Origin: Membranipora membranacea | Lineage: Eukaryota; Bryozoa; Gymnolaemata; Cheilostomatida; Membraniporidae | Direction of reading: 5' to 3' | Assembly: GCA_914767715.1 (NCBI GenBank) | Contig: OU612067.1 | Span: forward strand, 22,914,162 to 22,978,161 | Length of the DNA stretch: 64,000 nucleotides | Shown here: in pieces, positions 34,657 through 46,900 of the stretch | How the letters are laid out: each line of letters starts with the position of its first letter | Numbering within the stretch: position 1 is the first letter of the stretch | Program-made: the position numbers and the translations under genes | Notes under the pieces: model-generated | Databases searched by the model: none | Told to the model about the DNA's origin: nothing | What the model saw: only the letters and a program-made list of their open reading frames with translations

Positions 34657-37600
34657 TCAGCTCTGATCACTGCTCAGGTCTGTTAGTGAGGCTGATGGAG
34701 CTATAGAGTTTATCTGTGTCTGAAGATGCTGCTTTTCTAATAAAAGTCTCTCTTTAGTAATCTTATTCTGTTCCAGTTTGTTAGTCAGTGACCTCATCAA
34801 TGGTGTCACTAAAGTATCTAGTATATGGCAGACGCTGGCTGAGTAAACTGAAATATAATAATGACAGATACCTGTTACTCTTAATTCTTATGGTCTTGCC
34901 TGACAGGCCCACAAAATGCTTGGAATTGTGATATGCGAGGCTACACACACCCACTTTCCATACCTTGTGCAAACATTGCTAAGTGACTGAGCAATGAGTA
35001 AGGACCAATGACCGATCAAATGTGCTGCATTGAACCAACTGGCCAACGACAGAAGCGTAGGTTAAAATGCTAATTCACAACACCAATATGATGGTCTCTG
35101 AAAATACGCATCGTTAGCGCACTCAACGGCGTTGCTCGGCATTGAACTGAGGAAGACAATTCCACGCATTTAGTTGGCCTGTGGCCTAGGAGCAGCTTCT
35201 AGTGTATGATAGTCTATCTACTGAATAATCACAAGGTTATAACACCTCAGCAACAACGAGTTTTAGATGAAAATGGAAAAATAATGTGACACCGAGGTTT
35301 TGGGGTATTGTGGAGAGTCGGAGGTATGGTCTGCCAGGTGGAGAATGCAGCGGGAATATCACTTGGGAGCTTTTTTTATCGTTCCAGCCTCCAGGCACCT
35401 TAGGTGTGTATTCTTCCATATAAACACAATTTTGAGTATGATATTTGAACTGTTCGCAGTACCATGCAACGAAAATCAAACCAACTACTTTCTTTTTGAT
35501 AAAAATAATAGTCATGGGTATATCAGATATCACACTCACCTGAAGAGTTATAAACCTGTGTTACTAGATTACTATCTTTATCAGCTGGTATTGTGGAGCG
35601 GTAGGCTATACTCTCTTCTGTTAGTAAAACTTTAGGTAAGGAAATAAGGCTATGTAGATTATGTGCTTCATAAGTCAGTTTCTTGTCCACGTAGAGTGGT
35701 ACTTCTTTTCTGTCAAACCTGAAAATAGAGAAGCTAAGTCCGGCATGTGTGTTTATGACTCATCAAACCAGTTCAATTCAATATTTCATTAGTGTTGGCA
35801 AAGTAACTTAGCTGTACGTTAAGTGCCGTTTTTTAATCAGAGATCGGCAACCCTAAATGTCTCACAATTCCTCAGAACCTCACAGCAAGAAAATGTTACG
35901 AAACTTACTCATGAGGGTTACTCGTTTTCTGTACAGACTGAAAACATGTCACTTGGATCTGTGATTCCTAAAACAGAACCATCTCTTATTACAGGTAGGT
36001 AAGTAATGGATATCTGAGCATGTCATGTAAGAGTCGCACTCCCAGCTGAAAGTGAGTAATTGAGGTATGAGCTCATCTTATGCTGGGTCAGAAAAAAAAC
36101 CCTCACTAAACCGACAAATAACGTAACACGAAAAGTAGTCTACCTGTGTGGTTTTATCGATATTAAATACTGAAAAGATAACTCCAACAAAACAAGGATC
36201 CATCATCTGATAGTCAGCCTGGGTTCTCACATCTACAACAAAAAAGGCGGGTTCATATTTGACATCAACAGTAGTAAGTAAGAGAGGCTAGTAAAACACA
36301 CCACACTAGTCATGTTGTACAAATGTAGCCCAATGCTTTCGAACGAAGTATCACCAGTAACGTGTTGCAGAGAAGTATTAGTTATTCGAGTACAGATTTG
36401 CAAGAGAGCTCAGCTTTGACCAAGATAAAGTTTGTACTATGTTTTGTTAAATGCCCATGAGCAGGCTTATCATACAAGTGGACCTAATAAATAAGAGGAT
36501 ATCATAAATTGGAGTTGTGTCATAATTGAACCTTTTAGCCAAAAAGCAGACAACTTCTGTTTGTAGTTTACTTATTGAAAGGGAAGTAATGCTCCTGAAA
36601 TTCATCCAGGTTGCAATTTATGTCATTTTATCATCGATCACATCTCAGATGATAACCCAGTGCCACTGACATCAAACTAGGCTAATAAAAAGCACATCAA
36701 AGTATTGCAAAGAAAAAAAGAATTTTTCGATGGAAATCATGCGGCCCTTTTATGTGTACCACACTAGCTGCAGACAGCTAGTCTAAGGTTAACATAATAC
36801 CAACGTCACGTCAATAATCGCCATTCATGTGAGTATATATATATATATATTTCATATATAAGTATATACATACATATAATTGAATATAATATATAAATAC
36901 ATATATATATAAGTATATATATAAATATAAATGTATATAATATATATATAGTGTAGACATCAGATTAATAATTACCGACATGAGAAGGCCAGACGGTGAT
37001 GTGTGGATGAGAGTGATACCATCCTATTACCCTCATTGGTCTCTTCAACTTCTGACCTAGACTCTAAATTAGAAACAATAGAACGTTATCTAAACATTCA
37101 TTATTACTATGGGTTCTACCAAACTAGAACAAGAGTTGAGTAATATGTAAATATATATAAGGAAGCCATATATGAAATGTTTATAGCAAATATAGATACT
37201 GAAATTTTTTCTAGAACTTAATGCGCATATGGTAAGATCTATCAGCTGTGACATCAAATGTTCCATGGATTCATCAAGATGCCCTCATGGGCTGGGGATA
37301 GAGCGGGTGGACAATTACAAATCTTAGAGCTTGTGTAATCTACATACATAATGTCATGCCAACCATAGAATAAGTTTGATCCAACTTGCCTGCATTCCAG
37401 TTGCTCCCCTACCACTGTTCACGCCGCAGGCCTTTTTGCCTGCGGCTTGACCCGGGGAGGGGAGCAACTCCAAATGCAGGCAAATGGACCAAACGTGGCC
37501 TTGTCACGCTTGGCTACTGACAGGGCTTGACAAGGCTAGATCAAACTTTTCCATGTCAGCCATAATGTTGTAACATTAGTTTTTCTGCACACCAAGGTAT

Positions 37601-38641
37601 GCAGTATTGATGCTCAACATACATCAGCATACATAGCAGCATCGCTGAGTTGTTCAGGTGATATTTCACATCTATCTGGTCTTTTATCTGATCTCTGTAG
37701 TATCACCAAGGCTGACACATGAGCCACAGAATCATTATCTAACTGTAAAATAAATATCATATATCTCACTATGGTCTTACTGTTGCTTCTATATTGGTCG
37801 GGGTCCAGGTTCCTAGCTCAACATGGGAAACTGAATGCCACTTATAAGTTTCTGATAATTTATTTATTGAGGTTTTCTTAAAGTTTCTAGTAATTAAAGC
37901 AAATTAAAAATAACTTGTTGACCTCAATGAATGAATGCTGACACACAGGGCTGACCAATTCATAAACTATATGTGATACTTTTTCTATGCTCAGCGCTGA
38001 GCCATCATCGCAGAGTAAGAGGGAGTCTATGTATGATGTCAAAATTTAGTGAAAGTCATGAATTCTCCCCTAACATCCCTTTATACATCTCATGTCTACT
38101 ACTGTATTTGTAATCTCATCATCTTAAAGGTGGAGAATTTTGATCGAAGCTAAGTTGCGAGTAAGTTCTCTTCATTTGGTTTTTTTTCAGGCAGTTTGAG
38201 ATATTAGGTAGCCAATGTGTTGGCTCTGATAACTGATTTGCTGGGTGGAGTGAAAGAGCTAATGTCAGGTCATATCACACATATCATGTGATATATTATT
38301 GCATGTACATCTCTGATCGACAGAGAGTGAACTAATTCACTTAGCATGAGTACCATCGGTGTGACGACCCAAGTTCATTTTCATTAATTAAGAGTGGGTA
38401 CAGGTTAGGTACTCGTACTAAATTGACTCTAATGATCAGAGATACACACGATGTCAGTGTGAGGTGATGTGGTACCTATGACATTGTCTCTCTCCCTATT
38501 CAATCGGAGCTAACGCATTGGCTAGATATTGGGTATAGTAGCAAAATAGATAACATACATCACCAATGAGGAGTCCCATTACCTCCTCTCTTTCAGTAGA
38601 ACATAGACATCGGACGCTAGCACACATCCACTAGCAGACAT
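34657..38641 (-). CDS. BRCC3: BRCC3 (BRCC36), K63-specific JAMM deubiquitinase, copy 2
   Basis: BRCC36 is the zinc metalloprotease subunit of the BRISC and BRCA1-A complexes and cleaves Lys63-linked ubiquitin chains. Exons in transcription order: 38641-38564 (tentative), 38026-37980 (tentative), 37742-37623, 37063-36976, 36232-36144, 35967-35909, 35718-35540 and 34847-34657. All intron phases are mutually compatible. Recognised blocks are EEVMGLLIG, LQRSDKRPDRCEISPEQL, GWYHSHPHITVWPSHVD with the complete JAMM pattern H-x-H-x7-S-x2-D, YQMMD, TCFQSVQ, and a C-terminal coiled coil (NKLEQNKITKERLLLEKQ) ending at TGA 34659-34657. Length is about 280 codons against about 316 in human. The first exon is odd: the frame holding STEREEVMG is not the one holding the DVYV block just upstream, so the start is either the internal ATG at 38627-38625 or the exon carries an old deletion. 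It lies head to head with the CUB array. Confidence 0.87.
36834..36955. repeat. (TA)n-rich microsatellite, BRCC3 intron, copy 2
   Basis: Copy-2 counterpart of the tract at 8884-8980, with additional TATATAAATA units. It lies in the BRCC3 intron between the exon at 37063-36976 and the exon at 36232-36144. Confidence 0.85.
37356..37562. mobile_element. Fold-back (MITE-like) element, copy 2
   Basis: Counterpart of the fold-back element at 9367-9572. The central stem has diverged: the right arm reads GCGGCTTGACCCGGG where copy 1 is perfectly complementary. Confidence 0.6.
38209..38524. mobile_element. MITE with TAGCCAATGTGTTGGC termini, copy 2
   Basis: Counterpart of the MITE at 10147-10462, with the same inverted ends and flanks. 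Confidence 0.6.
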
Positions 38642-40259
38642 AATTACGCACTGCCAACTACTACCCTGCAACAAACAAAGATAACTCCCATGTATTATAT
38701 AGCCGATCAGTTTACTGAACAAATAATGTACCAGTTAAAAGACCAGGGGAACGATGTCTGGGAACCTCTCTTCAGACATGTTCCAAGACACCTATTAGAC
38801 TTGTATAACGAAAGGCCTTTTGTACTTGAACCAAGGACAGTAGAGACCATAACTCTATGGTAGAGACTAGCTCCTTGCACTAACTTACTGAGTTGCCAGG
38901 GTAGGCCTATTATTATCCTCAATGAAATTTGAATTGACAAATTCATTCTTATTTAATTATATCATGACTTCAATATTATTTCATTACATTTTATTACAAA
39001 ATAAAGTACACCTATGCTGTAGTAATTGGATAGGCCCTGGGGGCCGATGTCAGGGAGACATGCCCCAATGCACCTATGAGAGTTGTGTAACAAAAGGCCT
39101 TTTGTTTGGTGAACAAAGGAGTACAATGGCAGGCAAAGTGTGCTTGTCTGAATGCATGTTGTGGATTCATGTGATTGCATGCTGGGGCGCGTGTATGCTA
39201 GGCTCAGCTCTCTACTTTTGCTACACTCATTTGTGGGGATACACAATCCACCCGCTGCTATGATATGTAGGAACCACTGGTAAAGGGTATTTCACAACTG
39301 TACTTTATTTTGTAGGGTCACCTCAGGGCCTTATTATACATGTTTAGTAAAAAATTATCAGTTCAGATCAAAATCATTCTACTGTTTTAAATTACTGCTG
39401 TACTTACTAGAAAATGTGTTGTCTCTGATTGAAGGCAACACATCGGCTTAATCAATGAGTAAGAGGGACTTCTTGGCTACATAATATTGTATTCATCTGA
39501 CTTTCCAGTTTCCACTTGCCAGTATGCTCTTTGAGACGATGATCTCTAACTATTTACTAGGGAGTTCTCTTGAGAGCATATGAACAGAAGATTTAGAGAT
39601 CAACCTGACAGGAAATAGTCATATTAATAGGCTGCACCCATGATACAAGATCATTCATAGAGTAATAAAATTTACCTGTAGTGTTTAAAACTATGGACTA
39701 TCTACAAAATCAAAACTAAACTAAGGAAGACACTTGTGACTTTATTATTATTTATTTACAAGGCTAAGAGCTACAATATATCAGGAAAAGATAGCTTTGC
39801 TTTCATATATTGATTGTCAGCTTGTAACCTTCTTAGCATAAATAGCTTGATGTGAGTCTGAGGCCCATCAGAAGGTTACCTTGGCCATAGCTAGAATAAA
39901 TGCAATCTCTCTGCAGTCTCTGTCTGTCTGTTACACTCTGTCTGTCTGTCATTGTTGTGTTAATTATGAATTTGTTAGGTTATTCAAGGAGTAACAGGTT
40001 TCTTCTGTGACTCCTTTGGTTAGTTGGGTACATACTAATTTAGGAATGTTGGAAACAGGGAGAATGGAAATGAAACGACCTGTCTGAAGAAGGATCAGAT
40101 GGACTCAAACCAAGGAGTTTGACAACCATTGCATGGTACTTTCTCCTATATCTTCCTAGTGTTTGTTGGCTGTCTACCATAGCCAAGTGCTTGTCCTATA
40201 TTGCCCGAGAGTTTATTGACTCACAATCTTAGTAAGGTGCTTTTTGTTTTTATTTGTAG
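38642..40259. promoter_or_regulatory. Divergent intergenic region between BRCC3 and the CUB array
   Basis: BRCC3 runs left and the CUB array right from this 1.6-kb stretch, so it should hold both promoters and possibly a short first exon of the CUB gene. No signal-peptide exon could be supported. Repeated pieces with core AACAAAAGGCCTTTTGT occur near 39089 and, with AACGAAAGGCC, near 38808; related pieces are at 11085 in copy 1. Confidence 0.4.
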
Positions 40260-40907
40260 ACTGCTGCGGTGAGTTGTCAGGTGAGACAGGAAATTTCAGA
40301 TTCCCACCTGTTCAGCATGATAGCTATCCGCATGGAGTTAGCTGTGCCTGGAGAATTGTCACCAGCCTGAATAAGGTAAACAAATACAGAGTTGTGTTCC
40401 CTGTGTTCATTTCTACCATACCTGTATCAAAATTGAAAATGATTTGCTTTTTGCAGTATTTTTGTCGCATAAGTTTATCTGTTACAGGGGAGACAACATA
40501 TAAAACATATAACTTGATAAAACATAGTTGGACATGATTTCCTGGAGATTACAAGCTAGAATTGCATTGTGGGATAAGTGCTGCCATTACTTTTGGCATA
40601 TAGACTAATTGATGTATAAACGTTGTGTTTTTGTGCTAACTTGTGACATACATTAATTGTTGATGCCTAGATGTCCTCCGCTTATACAAGTAAAATTTTT
40701 TTCATGGAGGATTTTTTTACTTTTTTTCTCAACCTATTAGAAAATCACGTCACTTTGCAGATAAAAAGATATTTGAACTTATGGATTTTTGTTTTCAGGG
40801 AGTTGATAACATCACCTCAACACACAACCAACTGTATTTATGGTTTAAGACTGACTCATCAGTGAGCGCACAAGGGTTCGCTGTTACATGGACCTCACAG
40901 ACTCCAG
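40260..40907 (+). CDS. CUB domain 1 (truncated)
   Basis: Exons 40260-40375 and 40799-40907. Starts [10 protein letters not shown] and has [12 protein letters not shown] and [17 protein letters not shown]. The central part with the YDY block is absent and no exon for it is visible in the intron, so the domain is shortened by about 40 residues. Confidence 0.7.
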
Positions 40908-43900
40908 GTGGGTCTAATTGATAGTATCTAATGATGCAGTTTAACAGTGAATAATCAACAACCAGGAAACTAAAGGTGGAGCTAAGCCCACCTCTTGTGA
41001 ATTCTAGGTTTATGAGCTGCATAAAGATTGAATCAGGAGAGAGTCATGACTAGGACAGGTCTGGCTTGGTTGCCGGTTTAGGCTGTAGCTTCGCAAACCA
41101 GCAACTGGGTGGTCACCACACTAGTAACAGACTATCTGACCAGTACGCTGACCAGTACGCTGACCAGTACGCTGACCAGTACGCTCACCAGTACTCTGAC
41201 CAGTACGCTGACCAGTACGCTGACCAGTACGCTGACCAGTACGCTGACCAGTACGCTGACCAGTATGCTCACCAGTACGCTCACCAGTACGCTCACCAGT
41301 ACTCTGACCAGTACGCTCACCAGTACGCTCAGCAGTACGCTGTCCAGTACGCTCACCAGTACGCTCACCAGTACTCTGAACAGTTTGCTGACCAGTACGC
41401 TGACCACGTCTTTCAAGCTCAGTTTTTTATGTTCCATTTTTTGTATTCATTTATGCAAACACAAATCATAAAAAAAAACTAACAAAAAAATAAATGTTTT
41501 ACTCGATTAAGAAAGGTCTTAATTATAATGCCTCCGTTCAAGAGCGCTTATCCACCAAACAGATTTTTGATTATAATAAATTGAAGAGATAAGAAATGGA
41601 AGGTCAGATGTCACTTTTTTAGTAATTGTTTTGAAACTGAACTATTTCTCTACTTTTCTTTTTGCAGTTTGCGGTGGTGATATTCGAGATGAGACCAGTG
41701 GTTCTATCTCGAGTCCAGGATATCCTGGTAACTACCCAATCAACAGAACATGTGTGTGGACTATACGCGTACCTGCTGGTAGTAACATACATGTACACTT
41801 TGTTGGTGTGGATTTAGAAGCTCATTCTAACTGCAGCTATGACTATCTTGAGGTAATGAAGTTTTCCACAGCTATATATGAGTTTTGCCATAGTCATTTA
41901 TGAAGTTTTCCACAGTCATTTATGAGGTTTTCCACAGCCAGTCATGACGTTGTCTAACCCAATTTATGGGGGGATGGGGTTTTTTGCAAGGATTGAAATT
42001 TCACTTTGTATTCACAGATCCAGTTAGGTTAGCCCATATTTGTACTCTGCATTGGATACACTGATTCATTTTGATTAATAAGTTACAGCACAGATAATTT
42101 ACAGAATTTCTCACTGCCAAAGAAACTATGATCCTCAGATGTTTCTACCAAACCACAGCGCCAACGGTCAGTGCTAAAGAATGATCCTAAAATATTATTT
42201 ACTGTAAGTGAATTATGGCTGCATTGCTAATATAATCTCACTAATTTTATTGTTGTCTCCCCTGTTGATAGTTCAGGACGGGTGTGAGAGAGATAGACTC
42301 GCTTATCCAGAGATACTGTAACAATACTACACCAGATAACATCGTTGTCGAAGGAGATGAGCTCTACATCAAATTCAGCTCAGATATCAGCCTCCAATAT
42401 AACAGGTTCATGGTCACCTGGAATGCTGTCCCATCTGGTAAGAAGCTAAGTTTTGCATGTTATAGACTGGTCATACTTCACAGGATGGCATTTATCCAAC
42501 TGTTTGGTTGCAATTGTCTTTAACAAAGAGCAGTAGCAGTATGATTTGGTGATTACATATATGCGGTATGGAACTCTATCAAGTTGAAGGATATATTTGT
42601 TGAAATTTTGCCTGCAATTTTAGAAGTTAAGTTTTACATATCTTAACCCTTTATTATCATCCTGTTTACATTACAGCACCCAATTATGGAGGAAACCTCA
42701 ATTTGACGGATGGAATTCTCATCTCTCCAAACTATCCTAATCACTACGATCACAACGGTGACTGCGTGCGGGTTATCTCGATCCCTGTCAATGAGAGAAA
42801 TGCTCTTAACTTCACTGACTTTGCTATGGAATCATCCGCTACTTGTGCTTTTGATTATATTGAGGTAAAAACACTGTCTATCCCACATTCATTCACCAAA
42901 TTTCGTTTTAGGATATTTTGAGAGATTGACCAGTGTCGTGCGATGTTTACTAGTGTTCATTAAAGAGAAAGTTTTCGATAGGATAAGCAAATATTTAGGT
43001 CCTCCCAAAACTAAACTGCCATGATATGTGATGAGCATTGAGTTTTCTAATCAGAGAAATAATTTATTATGATCCAATGTATCTAGGTATTCTGTCAAAA
43101 TAAATAGCTCTGTTAAAAAGTCTTGATCGATATGGCCTTTCTTTTCTTAGTCTTAATTTGGCAAATTGTCTGCATAGTTTGCAAAGCTCTGTTCCTTCTC
43201 TGAGCCCCAAAACTAGACCAAAGTCAAGATCAAGTGAGGCATGGTTCATAGTTCCATGTTTGTTTTCTAGGTACATGAGGGTACTGATGATACATCACCA
43301 CAATTTGGTAAGTTCTGTGGAACCTCCTTCCCTGCAATGATCACCAGCACCGGACCAAACTTATATGTCAGATTCCATCCAGACTCCAGTGTGAACAACC
43401 GAGGGTTTAGAGCTACCTGGACTGTTGGTGAGTAATTCCATACAATAAAACAGCAAAGGGGAAATTCCTATTATGATTAAATATTTTAATTCATGTTTGT
43501 CATATATTGCTTGGCTACCAGGAATTTAAAAGTGATTGGCAGTTTTTGTGTATATTCTTATGTTGTTAGATGGTACATTTGAAATACCGACAACAGTCAT
43601 AAACAATCGCCACATCTGACTGACTTTTCTGAGAATCAACAACAACATAATAACTCATAGGCCTAATATTTCCTGGATTTGTGGTTGGTTGTCAGGTCAG
43701 GAAGCTCTTTGGTTTGACTTGACATAATCTTAATCCACTACTAAACACAACAAGCTGGATTAAAATAATTTGTAAATCCAAAGAATAGAAAACAAAATTT
43801 ATACTTCTAGCCTGATTGGCACTTTCATAACAACAACAGATATATCTTGAGCTCATCACTATTTTTTTGATTTTTTTCATTGTGCGGTGACGATGATGGA

Positions 43901-46900
43901 TGAGATATGCAGTCTTTTTCAGATGAATATGTGACTTGGTCCAGAACCAACTAGTTTTTGAATCTCCAACAGTCAACCAAAATTATTGAATAAAGGGATA
44001 TTTTTTATCATGGTTGATAACCTTTCTTGAATCATGGCTCACCAGTGTTTAATCATAATCTTAATCCTCCTTTATTTATGTCACTATTAAGATATTTTCT
44101 CTGTTGTCAGCATGCGGAGGAATATTTACAGATCCCACAGGGGTGATAACTTCTCCCCACTGGCCTAGTCAGTATCCTCATTCTAAGACATGTAACTACC
44201 TGCTGACCGCTGCCGAGTATCAGAATATACAAGTGACCTTCACACAGTTCAGTATTGAGAGCCACACCTCCTGCATATTTGATGGATTGTCGGTAAGTTA
44301 ACATTGCCTTCTGTTTGTCAATTTCTTTACAATCCTTTGCAAAACGTACATGGCTTGTCTTATGTAGCCGATGTGTTGGCGGCTCTGATTGGTTTTATCC
44401 CACCCAACAGCTAATCATCTCAGAGCATAGAAATAGAGCCAATAGAAACCTAGACCGCTCTTGGGAGTCCTCCCACTTTTCGCCAATCGCCTGTATATAA
44501 GAAATCAGTGGTAGGTTTTCTTTCGAGAATGAAATTAATGGACTAGCTGAAATCTGACCCACTATCCTTACTACTATCTGGGTGTAGCAGGAGTTTTTTC
44601 AGGACATTGAAATTCATCAAGATAACAGGCTATCCCTACCACTGATTGTGTTTAACCAGTAATAACAAAAACTACAAATACTGGTTAGGCTTCTATGTAT
44701 CGATGTCTATTTCTCAGAGCCAACAAATTGGCTAGTCTTATGCCGCATATACTTTTTGCACCCGCAAAATGCTGAAATAATCTAAGAAACTATGTTCGTA
44801 CCAAAAATATATCAAAGCTTTCTGGTGCTGCCTGTTACAATAGCCTGAGAGAACTTCCCAATAAACACTTTTTTTATAAATTTTGTAGGCATACAATGGT
44901 TCTAACTCAGAGGCACTGCTGATGAGACCCTAGATGTGTCATTATCAGATCCAGCCTCCACTGGTCTCCACAACAAACAGCATGTTCCTGGTTTTCGCTA
45001 CGGACGGCTCAGTGAGTGATTTGGGATGCCGAGCTGCTTATGAGTTCTGGAATAGGACAACTCCTGAGGAACCATCAGGTAAAGCTGTGAAATAGTTAAT
45101 TATCCCACAATGCATTTTCGTGAAATTTCCTGTAAAATCGAGTAGATGTGAGCATTAATGAGTTTGACTTCAGTTGACTGATAATTCCTGGTTTCAGTTA
45201 AGTTGAAATGATTTCGGGTTTTCATTTACCTGGCAGAGTGTATTTTCTTCCCATTAAACTTCCAGGACCGCAATCCCACTGACATAATCTTTCTTTTAAA
45301 GATTCTCAATCACAAGAGTGAGGGATCGTGTTATTTCTCAATCAGTCCAGTCTTGTAAATAAATTGTGTGATAATTTTGCTTATTGTCATATCCCTTGAA
45401 ACCTTAAACCCCTTGTAACTGCCACTAAAATGAATCATTTAAGTCATAAAACATTGATTACATTACATTAATTTACCCTAACAGTATGCGGTGGTATCCT
45501 GACTAACATTACTGGTACAGTCAGAAGTCCAGGCTACCCGACCTTCTATCCTCATGATGTAGACTGTCTATGGGAGATCAGAGTACCAGCAGGCCTTCAG
45601 ATTCGTCTCTCCTTTGACACGTTCAGTATAGAGCAGACAGAGGGCTGTAACTGGGATTATGTACAGGTCGCTGAGAACAGAACCAGTCTCAACAACACCA
45701 GGTAAGAACATCTCAAAATACTATTATTATTTAGTTTAATATGTTAAGTAAACTGAGCGTACAAGAAGAGTGGGGATCTAGTTTTCTGTTTATTTAAATT
45801 TATAAAAGGGTTTTAAAAGTCATCTGCAGAGAGTCACTTGATGGGTTGTTCCTGCCCAGATACAGAAAAATCAATTCTTTATCAGTGTGTAGGGTTTAGG
45901 ATATCGCTATCGAAGCCTCTTCTTCTTTTTACATCCATACTTAAGTAGTATGGGAAGAGTTCTTCATGTATGGTTCGTTGGATTTGCTTGTGTTTCCTGT
46001 AAATATAATTGAGGCTATACATCTATTTTATAGCATTCAGATTAATTATGCTGTGTTTTATATTGTACTTTAAACCCAAATTTTAATGCGCCACACAATA
46101 GAAATATAAATCAATATAATGTGGTAGCAGTTGCAGAAACACCATGCTCTTTTGGCATTTCTACCTGTTAGGGGAAGGAGATATCTCGCCCTCCTTGTTG
46201 CCAGCAATTGCTTAAGTATAATATGTTTATAGTAGTTTTTGAGCAATGAGGGGACAACTTCTAATTAAATGACCATTCTTTTTACTACTTATAGAAAAAA
46301 ATAGATGCCTGATATTACGTAATCATCTTTGCTTCAAATATTTGAATTAGGATGAGATGAATATTTCCATGTCATTTCAAGCAGTCTTCTAGTGAGAAAC
46401 TAAAATTGTTTGTGCTATGTCTCAATCATTGTTTTGTTGCTTACAGGAATGGAGGTAACGAGTTGTCTCCCTTGATTGGAAAGTTCTGTGGAGCAAAAGT
46501 GGATTCACCAATCTTCTCTCACAGTAACAGGATGTGGATCAAGTTCAAATCAGACGTCTCCAGCGCTGCTCCGGGCTTCAGAGTCTGGTATGAGGATGCT
46601 GGTGAAGGTAACTTCAATATGTTGTCAATTTTTATGATATTTTCCACCTGAATTTTGAATCATTCAAAACTTGTTCAATATCTAATTGTTTACGATTCCA
46701 TATTCCTATGGCTATTTTATATTCCACATTTCACTAACAGGTTGTGGCGCTGAGCTGTCTGGCCCAACTGGTAGATTTCTTGCAATCAACTCTATGTTTC
46801 ATTCAGATCGGACGCTTCCTTGGCTCAGAATGGTTTCAGGCTTGAGTATCTGACTATAGGTAAGTTTAAGAGTTCTACTGGTTTGCAATGCTAGGTCGCT

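Larger units (their letters stand above)
34565..46586. repeat. Segmental duplication, copy 2
   Basis: Same gene order as copy 1: minus-strand BRCC3, then plus-strand CUB exons. It lacks the Kolobok and the 1.9-kb TIR insertions, so it shows the empty target sites. It has its own 22-unit minisatellite (41139-41402). Colinearity with copy 1 ends at about 46586, inside the second exon of a CUB domain. Beyond that the CUB array continues in single copy. Confidence 0.9.

Noticed and set aside
38922-39263. 113-codon plus-strand frame with a hydrophobic WIHVIACWGACMLG stretch as a possible signal peptide of the CUB gene
   Set aside because: No splice donor continues it in the needed phase to the first CUB exon, and the equivalent frame is not kept in copy 1.
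41139-41402. CRISPR-like array
   Set aside because: Units are directly adjacent with no spacers, and the region is a eukaryotic intron.
41066-41482. Long QYADQYAH-type and LTSTLTST-type open frames on both strands
   Set aside because: They are translations of the 12-bp minisatellite in a CUB intron; the unit is divisible by three, so frames stay open by chance.
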